From contig OX442317.1 in assembly GCA_949358305.1 (NCBI GenBank), positions 5,460,186-5,524,185 of the forward strand: a stretch of DNA of 64,000 nt, given 5' to 3'. Each line of letters begins with the position of its first letter. Positions within the stretch are counted from its first letter, which is position 1. The translations under genes and the position numbers were made by a program. Positions 37,925 to 48,812 of the stretch are shown piece by piece. The stretch is from Strigamia acuminata. Lineage: Eukaryota; Arthropoda; Chilopoda; Geophilomorpha; Linotaeniidae. The notes beneath the pieces are model-generated. The model did no database searches. It was not told where the DNA came from and saw only the letters and a program-made list of their open reading frames with translations.

Positions 37925-38488
37925 TGATTGGATTGAATTTGATTTTTTTTTTTTTTTTGAAAGTTGTGAAATCGATTTGTACGGAATTTCCTTGGTCGTA
38001 TTTGATTAAGGCGCTTCTGTTCTAGGATTTTTTTTTTCTATTTTAATTTTTCTTTTCTCTCTTTTTTTCCCCACCCATTAATTTTGTAATATTTGTACGA
38101 TGTTGTAGAATCCGTTTTCCCTTATCGTATTGGGGCCTTAAAATAGAAATGTCGTCTCGAGAAAAAGGAAAAAAAAAAATGATTTTCTTTTTATTATTAT
38201 TATTATTGTTTTTTTTTTTAAAGAAAAAATTGGTTTGTAATTTTTTTTTCCTTTAATTTTCATCATCTTCATTGGCTTTCTTTTCCCGTGTCACGAGCCA
38301 AATGACCAAATGTTATTTCCATTTATTGGCTTTATCCTTTTCTTTTTACGTGTTTATTTTGGCCAATTGCATTAAAAGTTCATTCCTACGAAATAAACGT
38401 CTACTAATTTCGAGCTATAGGTTTTATTATTATTACAAAAATAATGCGAAATACAATGAAATACAAGGAAAAACGTTTACATTTTAAA
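37925..38488. other. Convergent 3' UTRs of caprin and SF3A1
   Basis: T- and A-rich DNA between two genes transcribed towards each other. It holds caprin's 3' UTR and, beyond about 38,400, the SF3A1 3' end. No gene. Confidence 0.7.
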
Positions 38489-40675
38489 TTATTTCTTCCG
38501 TCCACCCCTCTCCTTCAACTGCAGCTGCACGACGCTATTCGGAACAACGTTGTAGTACGCCAGAGTATTGGAATCCTTGAAAAACATTCCGTCGTAGAGC
38601 AATTTCTGCTTGCCAGGCGGCATGCCCGTCTCCTGATGAATCTTCGCCTTAATCACCGACACCATATCCGTCAACGGAAGCGTAATAAACAACATCTGAC
38701 CATTCAATTTCCATTCCGGCTTATCAGATATATTCGGCACCTGAATCTTAAACATAACGGGACTCTTGTTCTTGCGCAGAAACACTTGCTCGTTGACGAG
38801 CGAGTCCTCCGTCTTCTGTTTCTTCGCTGGCGGCTCCTCCTCCATCATCTGATGAATCTGCGGCGGAATGGGGAAATGTCTTCCCGGCGCCATGTGCGTC
38901 ATCAACGGCGGCGGCGGCATCGGCGGCGGGCCGACGGGCGGCATCTGCGGCACCATCATCATATTCTGCGCCATCATCGCTTGCGGTGGCATCAGCTGCA
39001 TGGCGATCGTCGGCGGCCCCACCACGGGGGGCATCGGAACCTGCGGCGCGGCTCTCTTGGCCGGCGCCGTGGTCGTCGCTTGAGCTATGATGGTCGCCGC
39101 GGACGGCTTGAGCGGCTTCGACGGCCCGATTCGTTCCTTCTCCTCGTCCGGCAGCAAGCCCTTCACCTTGTGGATCTGATGGATCTGCTCTTCGATCGTG
39201 ATGTTGGCGCGCGCAGCTCGAGTCGCCGCTTCCATGCTCGACATGTACCCGTCCCAGGTGACCTTATCGTCGCTCACCTTATCCTCCTCGCCGATCTTCT
39301 TCCCGATCGCCGTCTCCTCGTCCCCGACGCCGAAAATGTCGGTACGGCGCTCGGCCAGCAGCTTCAAACTGCTCTCGATCGCCGAATCTTGCGCGTACAC
39401 GTCTTCGTGCTGTATTTTCCCTTGGATCGTCTGGTTTCGCTGCTCCACCCATCGCGGATCCAACATGCCGATGCGCATGTGTTCCTGGATTTTGCTCGCC
39501 GGGATCCGCTCGCCCGTGATCGGCGAGATGAGGTAGTCGTTGGCCGGCGCCGCGCGCACCGTTTTCTGCGCCTTCGGGTCGTAGTCCTTGCGGATGATCA
39601 CCTGGTCCGGCACGGGCGGCAGCGGCGGCGGCGGGAGCACCAGCGCCGCTTCCTTTTCCGGCTTTTTCGCTTTGCCCGGCTCGTCGTCCTCGTCCGAATC
39701 CTCCTCCATGTCCTGCACTTGCGTGTCGTCCTCGTTGGTCTTGGCCACGCCGGGTATTTCCGCCTCGCCGGGCCCCGTCTCGTGGTCCGAATCCACTTCC
39801 ATCTCCACGTCCTGACCCAAATCTTCGTAGCGCTCCTGCGCCAGCACTCGCGCGCCGATTTCTTCGGGGGTCGTCGGCGGCGGGAAGTAACCGTGCTCGT
39901 GCGACTGATAATCGACCGCTTCGACGATGACGAAGTCGTGCCAGTCGACCTGCGCATACGCGGCTCTCTCGCGCTCGGCTATCTCTTCCTCCCGTTTGCG
40001 CTGCGCCTCTTGGAAGCGCGTCCACTGCACGCGGTAACGAATTTCCTCCAGGACCGGCTTCAGATCGACCGCTTCTCGCTTCATTCGGCTTTGCAGGTCT
40101 TTCGGCGGGATCAGCACTTTGGTGTACTGTTCCAACAGCTTGGTGAAGTAATGGAAGAGACTGTGCTGTGGTCTGAGGAAGTCGAATTGGTAATTTCTTT
40201 GCTCGCGGTTCATCAGGTTGGTTAGGAATTGGCGTCCGTTTCGCGCCACGAATTGCGCCGTTAATTTCACAACGTCGAGGTCGAATGCGGAAATCGACGG
40301 GGGATCGGCGGTGAATTCGTATTCCGCTGGCGGGTCCTTGATCAAGAGGATTGGTTCGGCGACTTTGAGAACTTCGAGCTGTTTGGGCGGTAAACTCGGC
40401 GCTGCGGCCTTGCCTTCTTTGATTTCTTTCACTTTGTGTTGGTAGTAGGCGTTGTAGGGGTCTCCGGGACTCAGAAAGTTAAATTTGCGGTCGTTGATTT
40501 CGTTCTGGCGGATTCGGGCTTCGAATTCCGGCCCGTTTCTTGCGACGAACAGCGCGGTTTTGTCCACGATGTTGCGCACGTCGGGCGGTGGATAAATAAT
40601 GCCGACGATCGGTTTGCTCGACGGCGCTTCTTTGTCTCCGTTTTCCGCGTTTTCTTCTACGTTTACTGACGGCAT
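38489..40675 (-). CDS. SF3A1: Splicing factor 3A subunit 1
   Basis: U2 snRNP component needed for branch-site recognition and prespliceosome assembly. 728 aa (human about 793), encoded by one uninterrupted reading frame, unlike every other long gene here. The start is the ATG at 40675, with an acceptor-like CAACAAATCAG just upstream and a donor-like CGTCAA|GTAAAA near 40,742, so an intron probably remains in the 5' UTR. Domains: SURP1 about residues 36-80 (VDKTALFVARNGPEFE), SURP2 about 134-178 (VKLTAQFVARNGRQF), charged and Pro-rich middle (PPPLPPVPDQ, PPVGPPPMPPPPL), the phosphorylation-rich DEEEDSDEDDEPG type linker near 315-335, and a ubiquitin-like domain in the last ~85 residues ending LQLKERGGRKK. 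GC content is clearly higher than in the surroundings. Confidence 0.97.
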   Translation of the reverse strand: MPSVNVEENAENGDKEAPSSKPIVGIIYPPPDVRNIVDKTALFVARNGPEFEARIRQNEINDRKFNFLSPGDPYNAYYQHKVKEIKEGKAAAPSLPPKQLEVLKVAEPILLIKDPPAEYEFTADPPSISAFDLDVVKLTAQFVARNGRQFLTNLMNREQRNYQFDFLRPQHSLFHYFTKLLEQYTKVLIPPKDLQSRMKREAVDLKPVLEEIRYRVQWTRFQEAQRKREEEIAERERAAYAQVDWHDFVIVEAVDYQSHEHGYFPPPTTPEEIGARVLAQERYEDLGQDVEMEVDSDHETGPGEAEIPGVAKTNEDDTQVQDMEEDSDEDDEPGKAKKPEKEAALVLPPPPLPPVPDQVIIRKDYDPKAQKTVRAAPANDYLISPITGERIPASKIQEHMRIGMLDPRWVEQRNQTIQGKIQHEDVYAQDSAIESSLKLLAERRTDIFGVGDEETAIGKKIGEEDKVSDDKVTWDGYMSSMEAATRAARANITIEEQIHQIHKVKGLLPDEEKERIGPSKPLKPSAATIIAQATTTAPAKRAAPQVPMPPVVGPPTIAMQLMPPQAMMAQNMMMVPQMPPVGPPPMPPPPLMTHMAPGRHFPIPPQIHQMMEEEPPAKKQKTEDSLVNEQVFLRKNKSPVMFKIQVPNISDKPEWKLNGQMLFITLPLTDMVSVIKAKIHQETGMPPGKQKLLYDGMFFKDSNTLAYYNVVPNSVVQLQLKERGGRKK

Positions 40676-41129
40676 CCTGATTTGTTGGAAAAAGGATTTT
40701 TAGATTTTGGATTTTTAGAGAAAATTAGGCTTATTTTACTTGACGGTGTTTCCGTTGGGAATTCCTGCGTTGAATGTTTTGTAAATACTGCAGTGTTGAT
40801 CAGCGATCGATACACAATTTAATTGTGTTCGTGATCCAAGAATAATACCGGTAAGATCACAAATTAATTAATATGTGATGAATATAAAACGTCCAGTTGT
40901 CGGTTTCCCGACAAAGGTTTGGTATATCCCATAATCCTTTGCTTCAGCTTGCCCAATAGCTGTGCTTTCCGTAAGTTTCGGGTTTTCATGGAACCCGGCG
41001 GAATAAATTCTGTTTCCATGGGTTGTAATGGTGACATTTTGATTTAATTTTAAGTCATATCTTTTGGATTTGTTTTTTTGTTATTAATAAAATCAAATTT
41101 AAAAAAATAACCTCGAACATTCAGAGTCA

Positions 41130-41539
41130 ATAATATCTGATAATATCAAGCCTTGATGGAGAAATCCACGCACATGCGCAGTAAGAATCAGATTGCATTG
41201 TGGGAAGGAGGACAGTATGTGTTCTGACGCGATGGCTACGGCAGCAGCAACGATTGGCCTGTATATTTAGAATTAATCTTCAGCCATCCAATCGTTTCGA
41301 GGTGGGAATTTCAGTTAGTTTATCTTAAATTATTTTTAAGATTGTAAATATTTCAGAATCGCCGAAAAACAACAGAATAATTTAACTAATTTTGGCATAT
41401 TTCGTTTTTTTTTTGTACAGATGGCCGACCACGCTGAAATCTAATCTCGCCGCCATTATTAACAATTCAATTCGGAGCCATCCACATCCACTCCGCCTTG
41501 ATGAGAAATAAGATATTCTGAGCTTCGAATTATATATTG
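41130..41539 (+). ncRNA. Putative non-coding exon pair, module copy 1
   Basis: A block with a possible first exon ending TTTCGAG|GTGGGA (near 41,300) and a second, clearly bounded exon 41421-41539 (TTTTTTGTACAG ... ATATTG|GTAAGT). The same arrangement recurs at 44,616-44,728, 44,977-45,080 and 47,880-47,957, and the upstream part also at 47,570-47,770. The second exon begins ATGGCCGACCACGCTGAAAT and stops at once, and the other copies do not keep the frame, so I read it as non-coding. Transcription is inferred from the splice sites only. Confidence 0.4.
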
Positions 41540-41569
41540 GTAAGTAAATTTTTCAAATTGAACAATATT

Positions 41570-42380
41570 TTAGGAAATAATTTAATGAATTTAAGTATTT
41601 TTAATTTTTTTACGAAATTTGCTGAATTCGAACGAATCTGTTCATGAGCACATATACTTGGGTGAATAAATTTTGCCTCAAATTAAATGTGAATTATTTT
41701 TTTCTTCTGAATAATAAATTTTCAAAAGAAATTTATTTTTTTCAATTGGTTTTTCGTGGTGTCCTCCCGTTTTTAATACGTCTTAAAGTTTTATCGATTT
41801 TTTTTTCGATTTTAATCATTTTGTTATGTTTTTGCGCATTCTTATACGGTTTGAACCCGATGTAGCACGATTTTAGACGGTTTGAACCCGATTTTAGACG
41901 TTTTTACATTATTTTATTCGATGTTTACATGAGTACATACTGTCTTTACAATATATTGTTAAAAAAATTCGGCAAAATTTTGAAATACCTTTAACAATAC
42001 ATTATCAATTTATTTTAAAGTAAACCTTCGAAAAAAAGTTAAACATCGTACATTTACTAATTTGTGATGCAGCGAAGCATCTATTGTAAACTGACAGCTG
42101 CCAACTGTCAACGTAATAAGTTTAAAAACGTGTGTCATTGAGGTTAAACAGTTGTAAAAGCACGAAAAAAAATTAAAAAATTGATTTTTTGAAAACTTTT
42201 ATTCACCTACAAGTAAAACTTCCAGCCCGATCAGAATTGCAAGAACAATTTGCAATTTTACACGAATAATGGGGGAGAAAAGGAAAAATAAGAAAAATAT
42301 TAATAAAAATATATATTTTTCTTTGAAAATTTATTATTTTAAATATTTTTGTGTAAATTATGTATTTAATTTGCTTTCCT
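41570..42380. repeat. Duplicated intronic module (copy 1 of M2)
   Basis: Begins AGGAAATAATTTAATGAATTT, runs through GTTCATGAGCACATATACTT and GTTTGAACCCGAT, and ends at the acceptor of exon 42,392. It recurs at about 43,650-44,400, 45,110-46,840 (interrupted by an insertion) and, shortened, 47,995-48,200. Confidence 0.85.
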
Positions 42381-42391
42381 CTTTATTTCAG

Positions 42392-42491
42392 ATTAAATAT
42401 CCAATTGTACAGCCGCAATAATGACACCACAATTGGCCTTCGTCGACATCATGTTCGAGTTCGACGAGGAAATGCACAAACACACATTTGT
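42392..42491 (+). ncRNA. Putative non-coding exon, module M3 copy 1
   Basis: Bounded by CTTTATTTCAG and TTTGT|GTAAGT. It could encode a short peptide from an internal ATG (MTPQLAFVDIMFEFDEE...), but the second copy at 46,841-46,941 lacks that ATG and has a 1-bp shift, so the frame is not conserved. Splice sites are conserved in both copies. Confidence 0.4.
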
Positions 42492-42709
42492 GTAAGTAAA
42501 TCTTAAAAAATTCATTATTTACAACTTAATCACTTTATAAATCGAAGTAAATTCCGTTTCAAATTCAATACGAATTCAGATATGCTGGTTGAATATTAAA
42601 ATTTTAAAAGAGATTTATTTTTTCTACAAGCTTATTGTAAAGATTTGAGGCGCCCCTTCTTTATGTAGTGATCCTGCACGGCGATACGTACTTGCTTGGA
42701 AGAAATGTA

Positions 42710-43610
42710 CCGGGTGGCCCACATAAAACCGGCCCGACAATACATATACAAGGAGGGTTACGAAGGGTGGCTCAAAAAAATGTATACACGCACAAAATTA
42801 AATATACATAAATCATTATCTGTGGGCAGGGTTTTTTAATTAACGTTTCTAGTGCGAATTTTTCCGCTCTTCCGTTTGGCATTTAGCTTTTGACGATCCG
42901 AGCTTTTGTTCTCGAGATATTTGCGATTTTAATCAATCATTGTCTGAATTCACCAAGTTTGATTGCACTAGTCATTCCTGAATTTTGTGATACTTTTTGA
43001 ATCTCTTCAATGGTACTTTTATGGATTTCTTCTTACGAGATTTTGCTTGATTTTGTGAGATTGTGCTTGATTTTGTGAGATTTTGCTACATTTTTGAGAT
43101 TTTTGCTTGATTTTGTGAGATTTTGCTACATTTTGAGATTTTGTGAGATTTTGCTACATTTTGAGATTTTGCTTGAGTTTGTGAGATTTTGCTACATTTT
43201 TGAGATTTTGCTAAAGTAAAGTCATACGGTACCAAAAAATTTTTACAGGTACCGTACCCAGTCCCACAAATTGCGGCATTTTTCGAAAAGTACTGTGTAC
43301 CTGTACCGGTACCGGTACTGCTGAAGAAATCCACTCAATTACCACAAAATCTAAAATTCAAGCTAACTAGTGCCATCAAACATGGAAAAATCGGACAAAA
43401 ATTGATGCAAAATGCAAATATCTCGAGAACGAAAGCTCGGATTGTCAAACACTAAACACCAAACGAAAGAGCGGAAAAAACTGCACTAGAAACGTTCATT
43501 ACACAGCTAATGATTAATGTATATTTAATTTGGCGTGTGTATACATTTTTTTGAGTCACTCTTTGTAACCCTCCTTGTATTGTCGGGCCGGTTTTATGTG
43601 GGCCACCGGG
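42710..43610. mobile_element. 901-bp element with long terminal inverted repeats and TA duplication
   Basis: Both ends are CCGGGTGGCCCACATAAAAC type; the right end, read inverted, is CCCGGTGGCCCACATAAAAC. The arms remain similar for more than 200 bp (both contain the ~20-bp ATCTCGAGAACGAAAGCTCG block or its complement). TA lies on each side (42708-42709, 43611-43612). The centre is low-complexity: GAGATTTTGCT repeats and a GGTACCGGTACC stretch. It has no transposase ORF. The paralogous module near 47,072-47,110 lacks the element. Confidence 0.88.
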
Positions 43611-43649
43611 TAGAAAGGTTTAAAAACGTGTGTTATTGAGGTTTTTAGG

Positions 43650-44400
43650 AAATAATTTAATGAATTTCAGTATTTTTAATTTTTTTACGAAACTTGCTGA
43701 ATTCGAACGAGTCTGTTCATGAGCACATATACTTGGGTGAATAAATTTTGTCTCAAATTAAATTTGTTTTTTCCTACTAGCTTAATGTGGTGTCCTTCCA
43801 TTTATAATAAATTTTTTCGATTTTCGTTTTTTTTATTTTTATTTCGATTTTAATCATTTTGCCATATTTTTGAGCATTCTTACACTGTTTGAACCCGATA
43901 TAGCACGATTTTACACTGTTTGAATTTGGTATAGCATGATTTTAGACGTTTTTGCATTATTCTATCCGAATTTTACATGAGTTCACACGTTTTTATAATA
44001 AGTTATTAAAAATTTTTTGTAAAGTTTTGAAATACCTTTAACAATAGTTTCACATTATTTTAAAGTAAACTTTTTCAAAGTTAAACCAAAAAAAAATATT
44101 AAAAGTAAAAACCTCATATGCGATATTTGTTAATTTCTGATGCAGTGAAGCATCTAGTGTTAACTGACAGCTGTCGTCTGACAACGTAAAACGTGTATTA
44201 CCGGGGTTAAACAGTGTTAAATCGTGTAATAATAGGGCTTAGTCTATGTAGAAATTGTAATATCAGGTTTAATCGACGTAAAAACACGAAAAAATGATTA
44301 AATCGAAAAAATTGAAATATCGATTTTTTAAAAGATTTTACTCAACCGAAACTCTCAGCCCGATTAGAATTGAAAGGAAAATTTCCAATTTTTCTCGTAA
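43650..44400. repeat. Duplicated intronic module (copy 2 of M2)
   Basis: Aligns by eye with 41,570-42,240: same start, GAGCACATATACTTGGGTGA, TAGCACGATTTTACAC and the CAGCGAAGCATCTA-like segment (here CAGTGAAGCATCTAG). It has more substitutions than copies 1 and 3, so it is probably older. Confidence 0.8.
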
Positions 44401-44615
44401 AATTTTCAATTTTTCTAGTAAAATTCCTAATTTTTCGCGTAAAATTCCCACGAGAAAAATTTGGGTGGTATATTTAGAAATATCTTCAGCATTGCGAGGT
44501 GGGAAATACAATTTGATTATTTTAAACAAAATTTAAGATTGGAAAAGATTCCAAAATTGAATATTTACAGCAGAATAATTTAAGGACTTATGAAATTTTT
44601 TTTATTTTAAAACAG

Positions 44616-44728
44616 AAAGCAGACCATGTTGAAAATAAATCTCAGCGCCATTTTTAGAGATTTGATTCTGAGCAATTCACAACTTCAAGATGGGAAATGA
44701 AGTCCCTAGATATTCAAAATACACATTG
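44616..44728 (+). ncRNA. Putative non-coding exon, module copy 2
   Basis: Bounded by TTTAAAACAG and ACATTG|GTAAAT. Diverged copy of exon 41421-41539 (AAAGCAGACCATGTTGAAA...), with an altered 3' half. Confidence 0.35.
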
Positions 44729-44976
44729 GTAAATACATTTTCCAAATTCAACAAAATTTTAGGAAATAATTTAATGAGTCAGCCATATTTTAATATTTTT
44801 GAAAAGCACAGTAAAAGATGCCTGAATATTCAAACATGGCAATTGGGGTTAGTAATAATAATAATAATAATAATAATAATATCAAGTTCATTTTTAAGAT
44901 TGTAAATGTTTCAGAATAGTTTAAAAACAGCGCAATTATTTAACGAATTTTGACATATTTCGTTTTTTTTTAACAG

Positions 44977-45080
44977 AAGGCCCATGCTGAAATCGAATCT
45001 CGCCGCCATTATTAACAACTCAAGCCATCCACTCCGCCTTGATGAGAAATCAGATTTTTTGAGCTTCAAATTATACATTG
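44977..45080 (+). ncRNA. Putative non-coding exon, module copy 3
   Basis: Bounded by TTTTTTTTAACAG and TACATTG|GTAAGT. Closest relative of exon 41421-41539: both contain CTCGCCGCCATTATTAACAA and CACTCCGCCTTGATGAGAAAT. Confidence 0.4.
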
Positions 45081-45501
45081 GTAAGTACATTTTTCAAATT
45101 TAATCTTATTTTAGGAAATAATTTAATGAATTTCGGTATTTTTAATTTTTACGAAACGTGCTGAATTTGAACGAGTCTGTTCATGAGCACACATACTTGG
45201 GTAAATAAATTTTGCCTCAAATTAAATGTTTATTAAGGTATTACTTATGAATAATAAATTTTCAAAAGAAATTTATTTTTTCCAACTGGTTTAACGTGGT
45301 GTCCTCTCGTTTTTAATACGTCTTACAGTTTTATCGATTTTTTTTCCGATTTTAATCATTTTGTCATGTTTTTGCGCATTCTTATACTGTTTGAACCCGA
45401 TTTAGCACGATTTTACACGGTTTGAACCCGATTTTAGACGTTTTTACATTATTTTATCCGATGTTTACATGAGTACATACCGAGACATACTGTCTTTACA
45501 C

Positions 45502-46398
45502 TAGAGAGTTTGCGGGATGCATTTTTCCCTTATAGTTAAAGCCTATACGGTATAAAAATAGTGTAAGGGAAAAATGATAAAATAAGTTTTTGCGGGCGCA
45601 CTTTTCCCTTATCAATCACTACACTATTTTATTTTGGGCCTAACAATTCAATTTTGGGCCTAAAAATTCAATTTTGTGTCAAAAAATTCAATTTTGTGCC
45701 AAAAAATTCAATTTTGTGCCAAAAAATTCAATTTTGTGCCAAAAAATTCAATTTTGTGCCAAAAAATTCAATTTTGTGCCAAAAAATTCAATTTTGTGTC
45801 AAAAAATTCAATTTTGTGCCAAAAAATTCAATTTTGTGCCAAAAAATTCAATTTTGTGCCTAAAAATTCAATTTTGTGCCTAAAAATTCAATTTTGTGCC
45901 TAAAAGTTCAATTTTGTGCCTAAAAATTCAATTTTGTGCATAAAAATTCAATTTTGCCGTTAAAAATTCAATTTTGTGCCTAAAAATTTAATTTTGTGCC
46001 TAAAAATTCAATTTTGTGCCTAAAAATTCAATTTTGTGCCTAAAAATTCAATTTTGTAGATGAAAATTCAATTTTGTCCCTAAAAATTCAATTTTGTAGA
46101 TGAAAATTCAATTTGTGGGCCTAAAATGTGAAATTTTGTGCAATGCAAATTAAAAGCGTACCTATGACGAAAATATATGTGATACGTGTTGTGTTAGATC
46201 GGGATTATTCTGCCACAAAATAATCGCCATTTGCAATGGGCGGAGATAAGAATATAGTGTTCTCAATTCTGATTGGCTGCGCTATAATTTAATTTAGTGT
46301 TGAAAACGATGCACTAAAGATTTTTCCCTTACGATATGGCACTAAAATAGTGTAACGTGGCACAAAATAAGGGAAAAATGCATCCCGCAAACTGTCTA
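45502..46398. mobile_element. 897-bp terminal-inverted-repeat element carrying a 20-bp array
   Basis: Left end TAGAGAGTTTGCGGGATGC and right end (inverted) TAGACAGTTTGCGGGATGC, both continuing ATTTTTCCCTTAT, so the arms are at least 30 bp. Inner copies of the TTTTTCCCTTA motif also occur. The element interrupts module M2, which is intact at 41,930-41,970 (CTTTACAATATATTG). It has no transposase. Most of the interior is a tandem array. Confidence 0.85.
45640..46120. repeat. 20-bp minisatellite inside the 45.5-46.4 kb element
   Basis: About 24 copies of a 20-bp unit AAAAAATTCAATTTTGTGCC. The first ~9 are nearly identical; later ones drift to CCTAAAAATTC. The plus strand is open in all three frames because 20 is not a multiple of 3 and the unit lacks stops, giving spurious ORFs of about 70 codons. 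Confidence 0.95.
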
Positions 46399-46840
46399 CT
46401 ATGTTGTTAAAAAAATTTCTGTAAAGTTTTGAAATACCTTTAACAATACATTATCAATTTATTTTAAAGTAAACCTTCGAAAAAAAGTGAAACATCGTAC
46501 ATTTACTAATTTGTGATGCAGCGAAGCATCTATTGTAAACTGACAGTTGCCATCTGTCAACGTAAAAAGTTTACAAACCTGTGTTATTGAGGTTAAACAG
46601 TTGTAAAAGCACGAAAAAAAATTAAAAAATTGATTTTTTGAAAACTTTTATTCACCTACAAGTAAAATTTCCAGCCCGATTAGAATTGCAAGAACAATTT
46701 GGAATTTTACATGAATAATGGGGGAGAAAAGGAAAAATAAGAAAAGTATTAATAAAAATATATATTTTTCTTTGAAAATTTATTATTTTAAATATTTTTG
46801 TGTAAATTATGTATTTTATTTGCTTTTGTCTTTATTTTAG

Positions 46841-46941
46841 ATTAAACATCCAATTATACAGTAACAATAACAACACCACAATTGGCCTTCGTCGACATCA
46901 CGTTCGAGTTCGACGAGCAAAATGCACAAACACACATTTGT
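46841..46941 (+). ncRNA. Putative non-coding exon, module M3 copy 2
   Basis: Bounded by CTTTATTTTAG and TTTGT|GTAAGT. Nearly identical to 42392-42491 except for a lost ATG and one inserted A. Confidence 0.4.
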
Positions 46942-47243
46942 GTAAGTAAATCTTAAAAAATTCATTATTTACAACTTAATCACTTTATAAATCGAGGTAA
47001 ATGCCGTCTCAAATTCAATACAAGCTTATCGTAAAGATTTGATGTGCCCCTTCTTTATGTAGTGATCCTGCATGGCGATACTAGTTTGGAAGGGAATGCA
47101 TAAAGGTTTTCAATTGCATAGTAATACTCGGAGTTAGTTTGGGGCATCAAATGTTTTCAAGTGTGCGTCAAGATTTTTGTCAAATGTTTTTATCATTAAT
47201 AAATTATTTGTTTATTTTTTTTTTATATTTTTTCTCTTTCCAG

Positions 47244-47520
47244 CGGTACTCCAGCGAGATTTTTTTTCATGTCGATTCGTCACCCGGAGCCACGGAACTA
47301 CTGGTGGTTTGCTGACTGTAGTACAACAGGAAGTAAGAGAAGAAGTGAGACTACATTGTAGGAAGAAGAACGGTGAGACTACATTGCAGGAAGAAGAGCA
47401 GCGAGACCGCGTTTTAGGAAGAAGAACAGCGATACTGCGTTTTAGGAAGCAGAGCAGCGAGACTGCGTTTTAGGAAGAAGAACAGCGAGACGTGACGTGA
47501 ATGCCTAGAACAGCAACAGT
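47244..47520 (+). ncRNA. Putative non-coding exon with ~33-bp internal repeats
   Basis: Follows a strong acceptor (TTCTCTTTCCAG, ending at 47243). It contains four or five copies of a ~33-bp unit around AGGAAGAAGA(G/A)CAGCGAGAC. A related acceptor-exon pair occurs at 48,290. The 3' boundary is uncertain. Confidence 0.3.
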
Positions 47521-47879
47521 AAAAGATGCCTGATGCCTGATGCAGTTGAGGTTGTAATAATAATAATATCAAGTTCATAATATCCTAGTTTTGATGGGAA
47601 AGATCATGCACATGCGGAGAAGTGGCTTAGTTCTGAGCCAATCACAGCGACCGCAGGTATGAATCAAATTGCATTGTGGGAAGTAGAACAGTATGTAGTC
47701 TGACGCGTCTGGCAACCATTGGGTGGTATATTTAGAATTAATCTTCAGCCATCTACTCGGTTCGAGGTGGGAATTTGAGTTTGTTTATCTTAAACTACAA
47801 TTAAGATTGTAAGTGTTCCAGAATTGTTGAAAAACATAATTAAACAATTTTTGGCATTTTTAGTTTTTTTTTCTAACAG

Positions 47880-47957
47880 AAAGCGGACCACGGTGAAATC
47901 AAATCTCTCCTCGCCTTGATGAGGAATAAAGTTTCCTGAGCTTCAAAATGTAGATTG
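47880..47957 (+). ncRNA. Putative non-coding exon, module copy 4
   Basis: Bounded by TTTTTTCTAACAG and TAGATTG|GTAAGT. It is a shortened copy of exon 41421-41539 (the inner 35-40 bp are missing). Upstream DNA from about 47,570 matches 41,134-41,330, including GCATTGTGGGAAG and TTTAGAATTAATCTTCAGCC. Confidence 0.4.
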
Positions 47958-48812
47958 GTAAGTGCACTTTTCAAATTTATCAATATTTTAGGAAATTCCT
48001 TAATGAATTTTGGCATTTTTAATTTTTAATTTTCAAGAAACTTAGTAATTCGAACAAATCGTGGCTGAGTGTGTTCATCAGCACACACACTTGGGTAAAT
48101 AAATTTCGCTTTGAATTAAATGTGAAATAAGATAGGCTTATGAATACTAAAATTGCAAAAGAAATTTATTTTTTCTACAGATTTGAGGCGTCTTTTATTT
48201 ATGTAGAGTTCCTGCACGGCCATACTTGTTTTTAATTTGACATTAATAAATTATTGGTTTATTTATTTTTATTTTTTTTCTCTTTCCAGCTGTATTCCGA
48301 TTCGTTACCCAGAAGTAACATAACTACTGGTTGTAAGTCCGATCGTAAGACAGGAAATAAGAACGAGACTGCATTGTAGGAAGAAGAGCAGCGTGACGGC
48401 CTAGAATAGCAGCAACCATTGGCAACCAATTTGGTAAATTGAGAAAAATTTCGTTAATACGAATTAAGAAATACTTGTTGATTACTAAAATTTGAAAAAA
48501 AAATTAATTATTTTTCCTACAGGCTCAATGTAATGATGGAAGGAATGCAGAAATGTTTTCAATTGAATTTTAATATAGTTGGGTTGGGGTTGGGGCATGG
48601 AATGTTTTCAAGCGCGCGTCACGATTTTGTCTTTTTGCAGGTGGATGCAATATTTCAGAAGTTTATTTTTCATACTGGCTTAATGTTATATCATGCCTAC
48701 GTAAATAAAAACAATTAGGACATGTAATGTTATTTGCATGGCATTATGTCGGTGGATGTTTTGCCATTAATAAGTTGTTTTTGTTTGTTTGTTATTTTTT
48801 TTCTCTTTTCAG

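Noticed and set aside
38444-40225. 593-codon plus-strand ORF opposite SF3A1
   Set aside because: It is the antisense shadow of a GC-rich, intron-free CDS; the translation is rich in His/Arg/Leu from reversed codons and has no domain.
42422-42491. Short ORF in module M3 (MTPQLAFVDIMFEFDEE)
   Set aside because: The second copy lacks the ATG and has a 1-bp insertion, so the frame is not conserved.
45654-45903. Plus-strand ORFs of KNSILCQKIQF type
   Set aside because: Translation of the 20-bp minisatellite; no other sequence is present.
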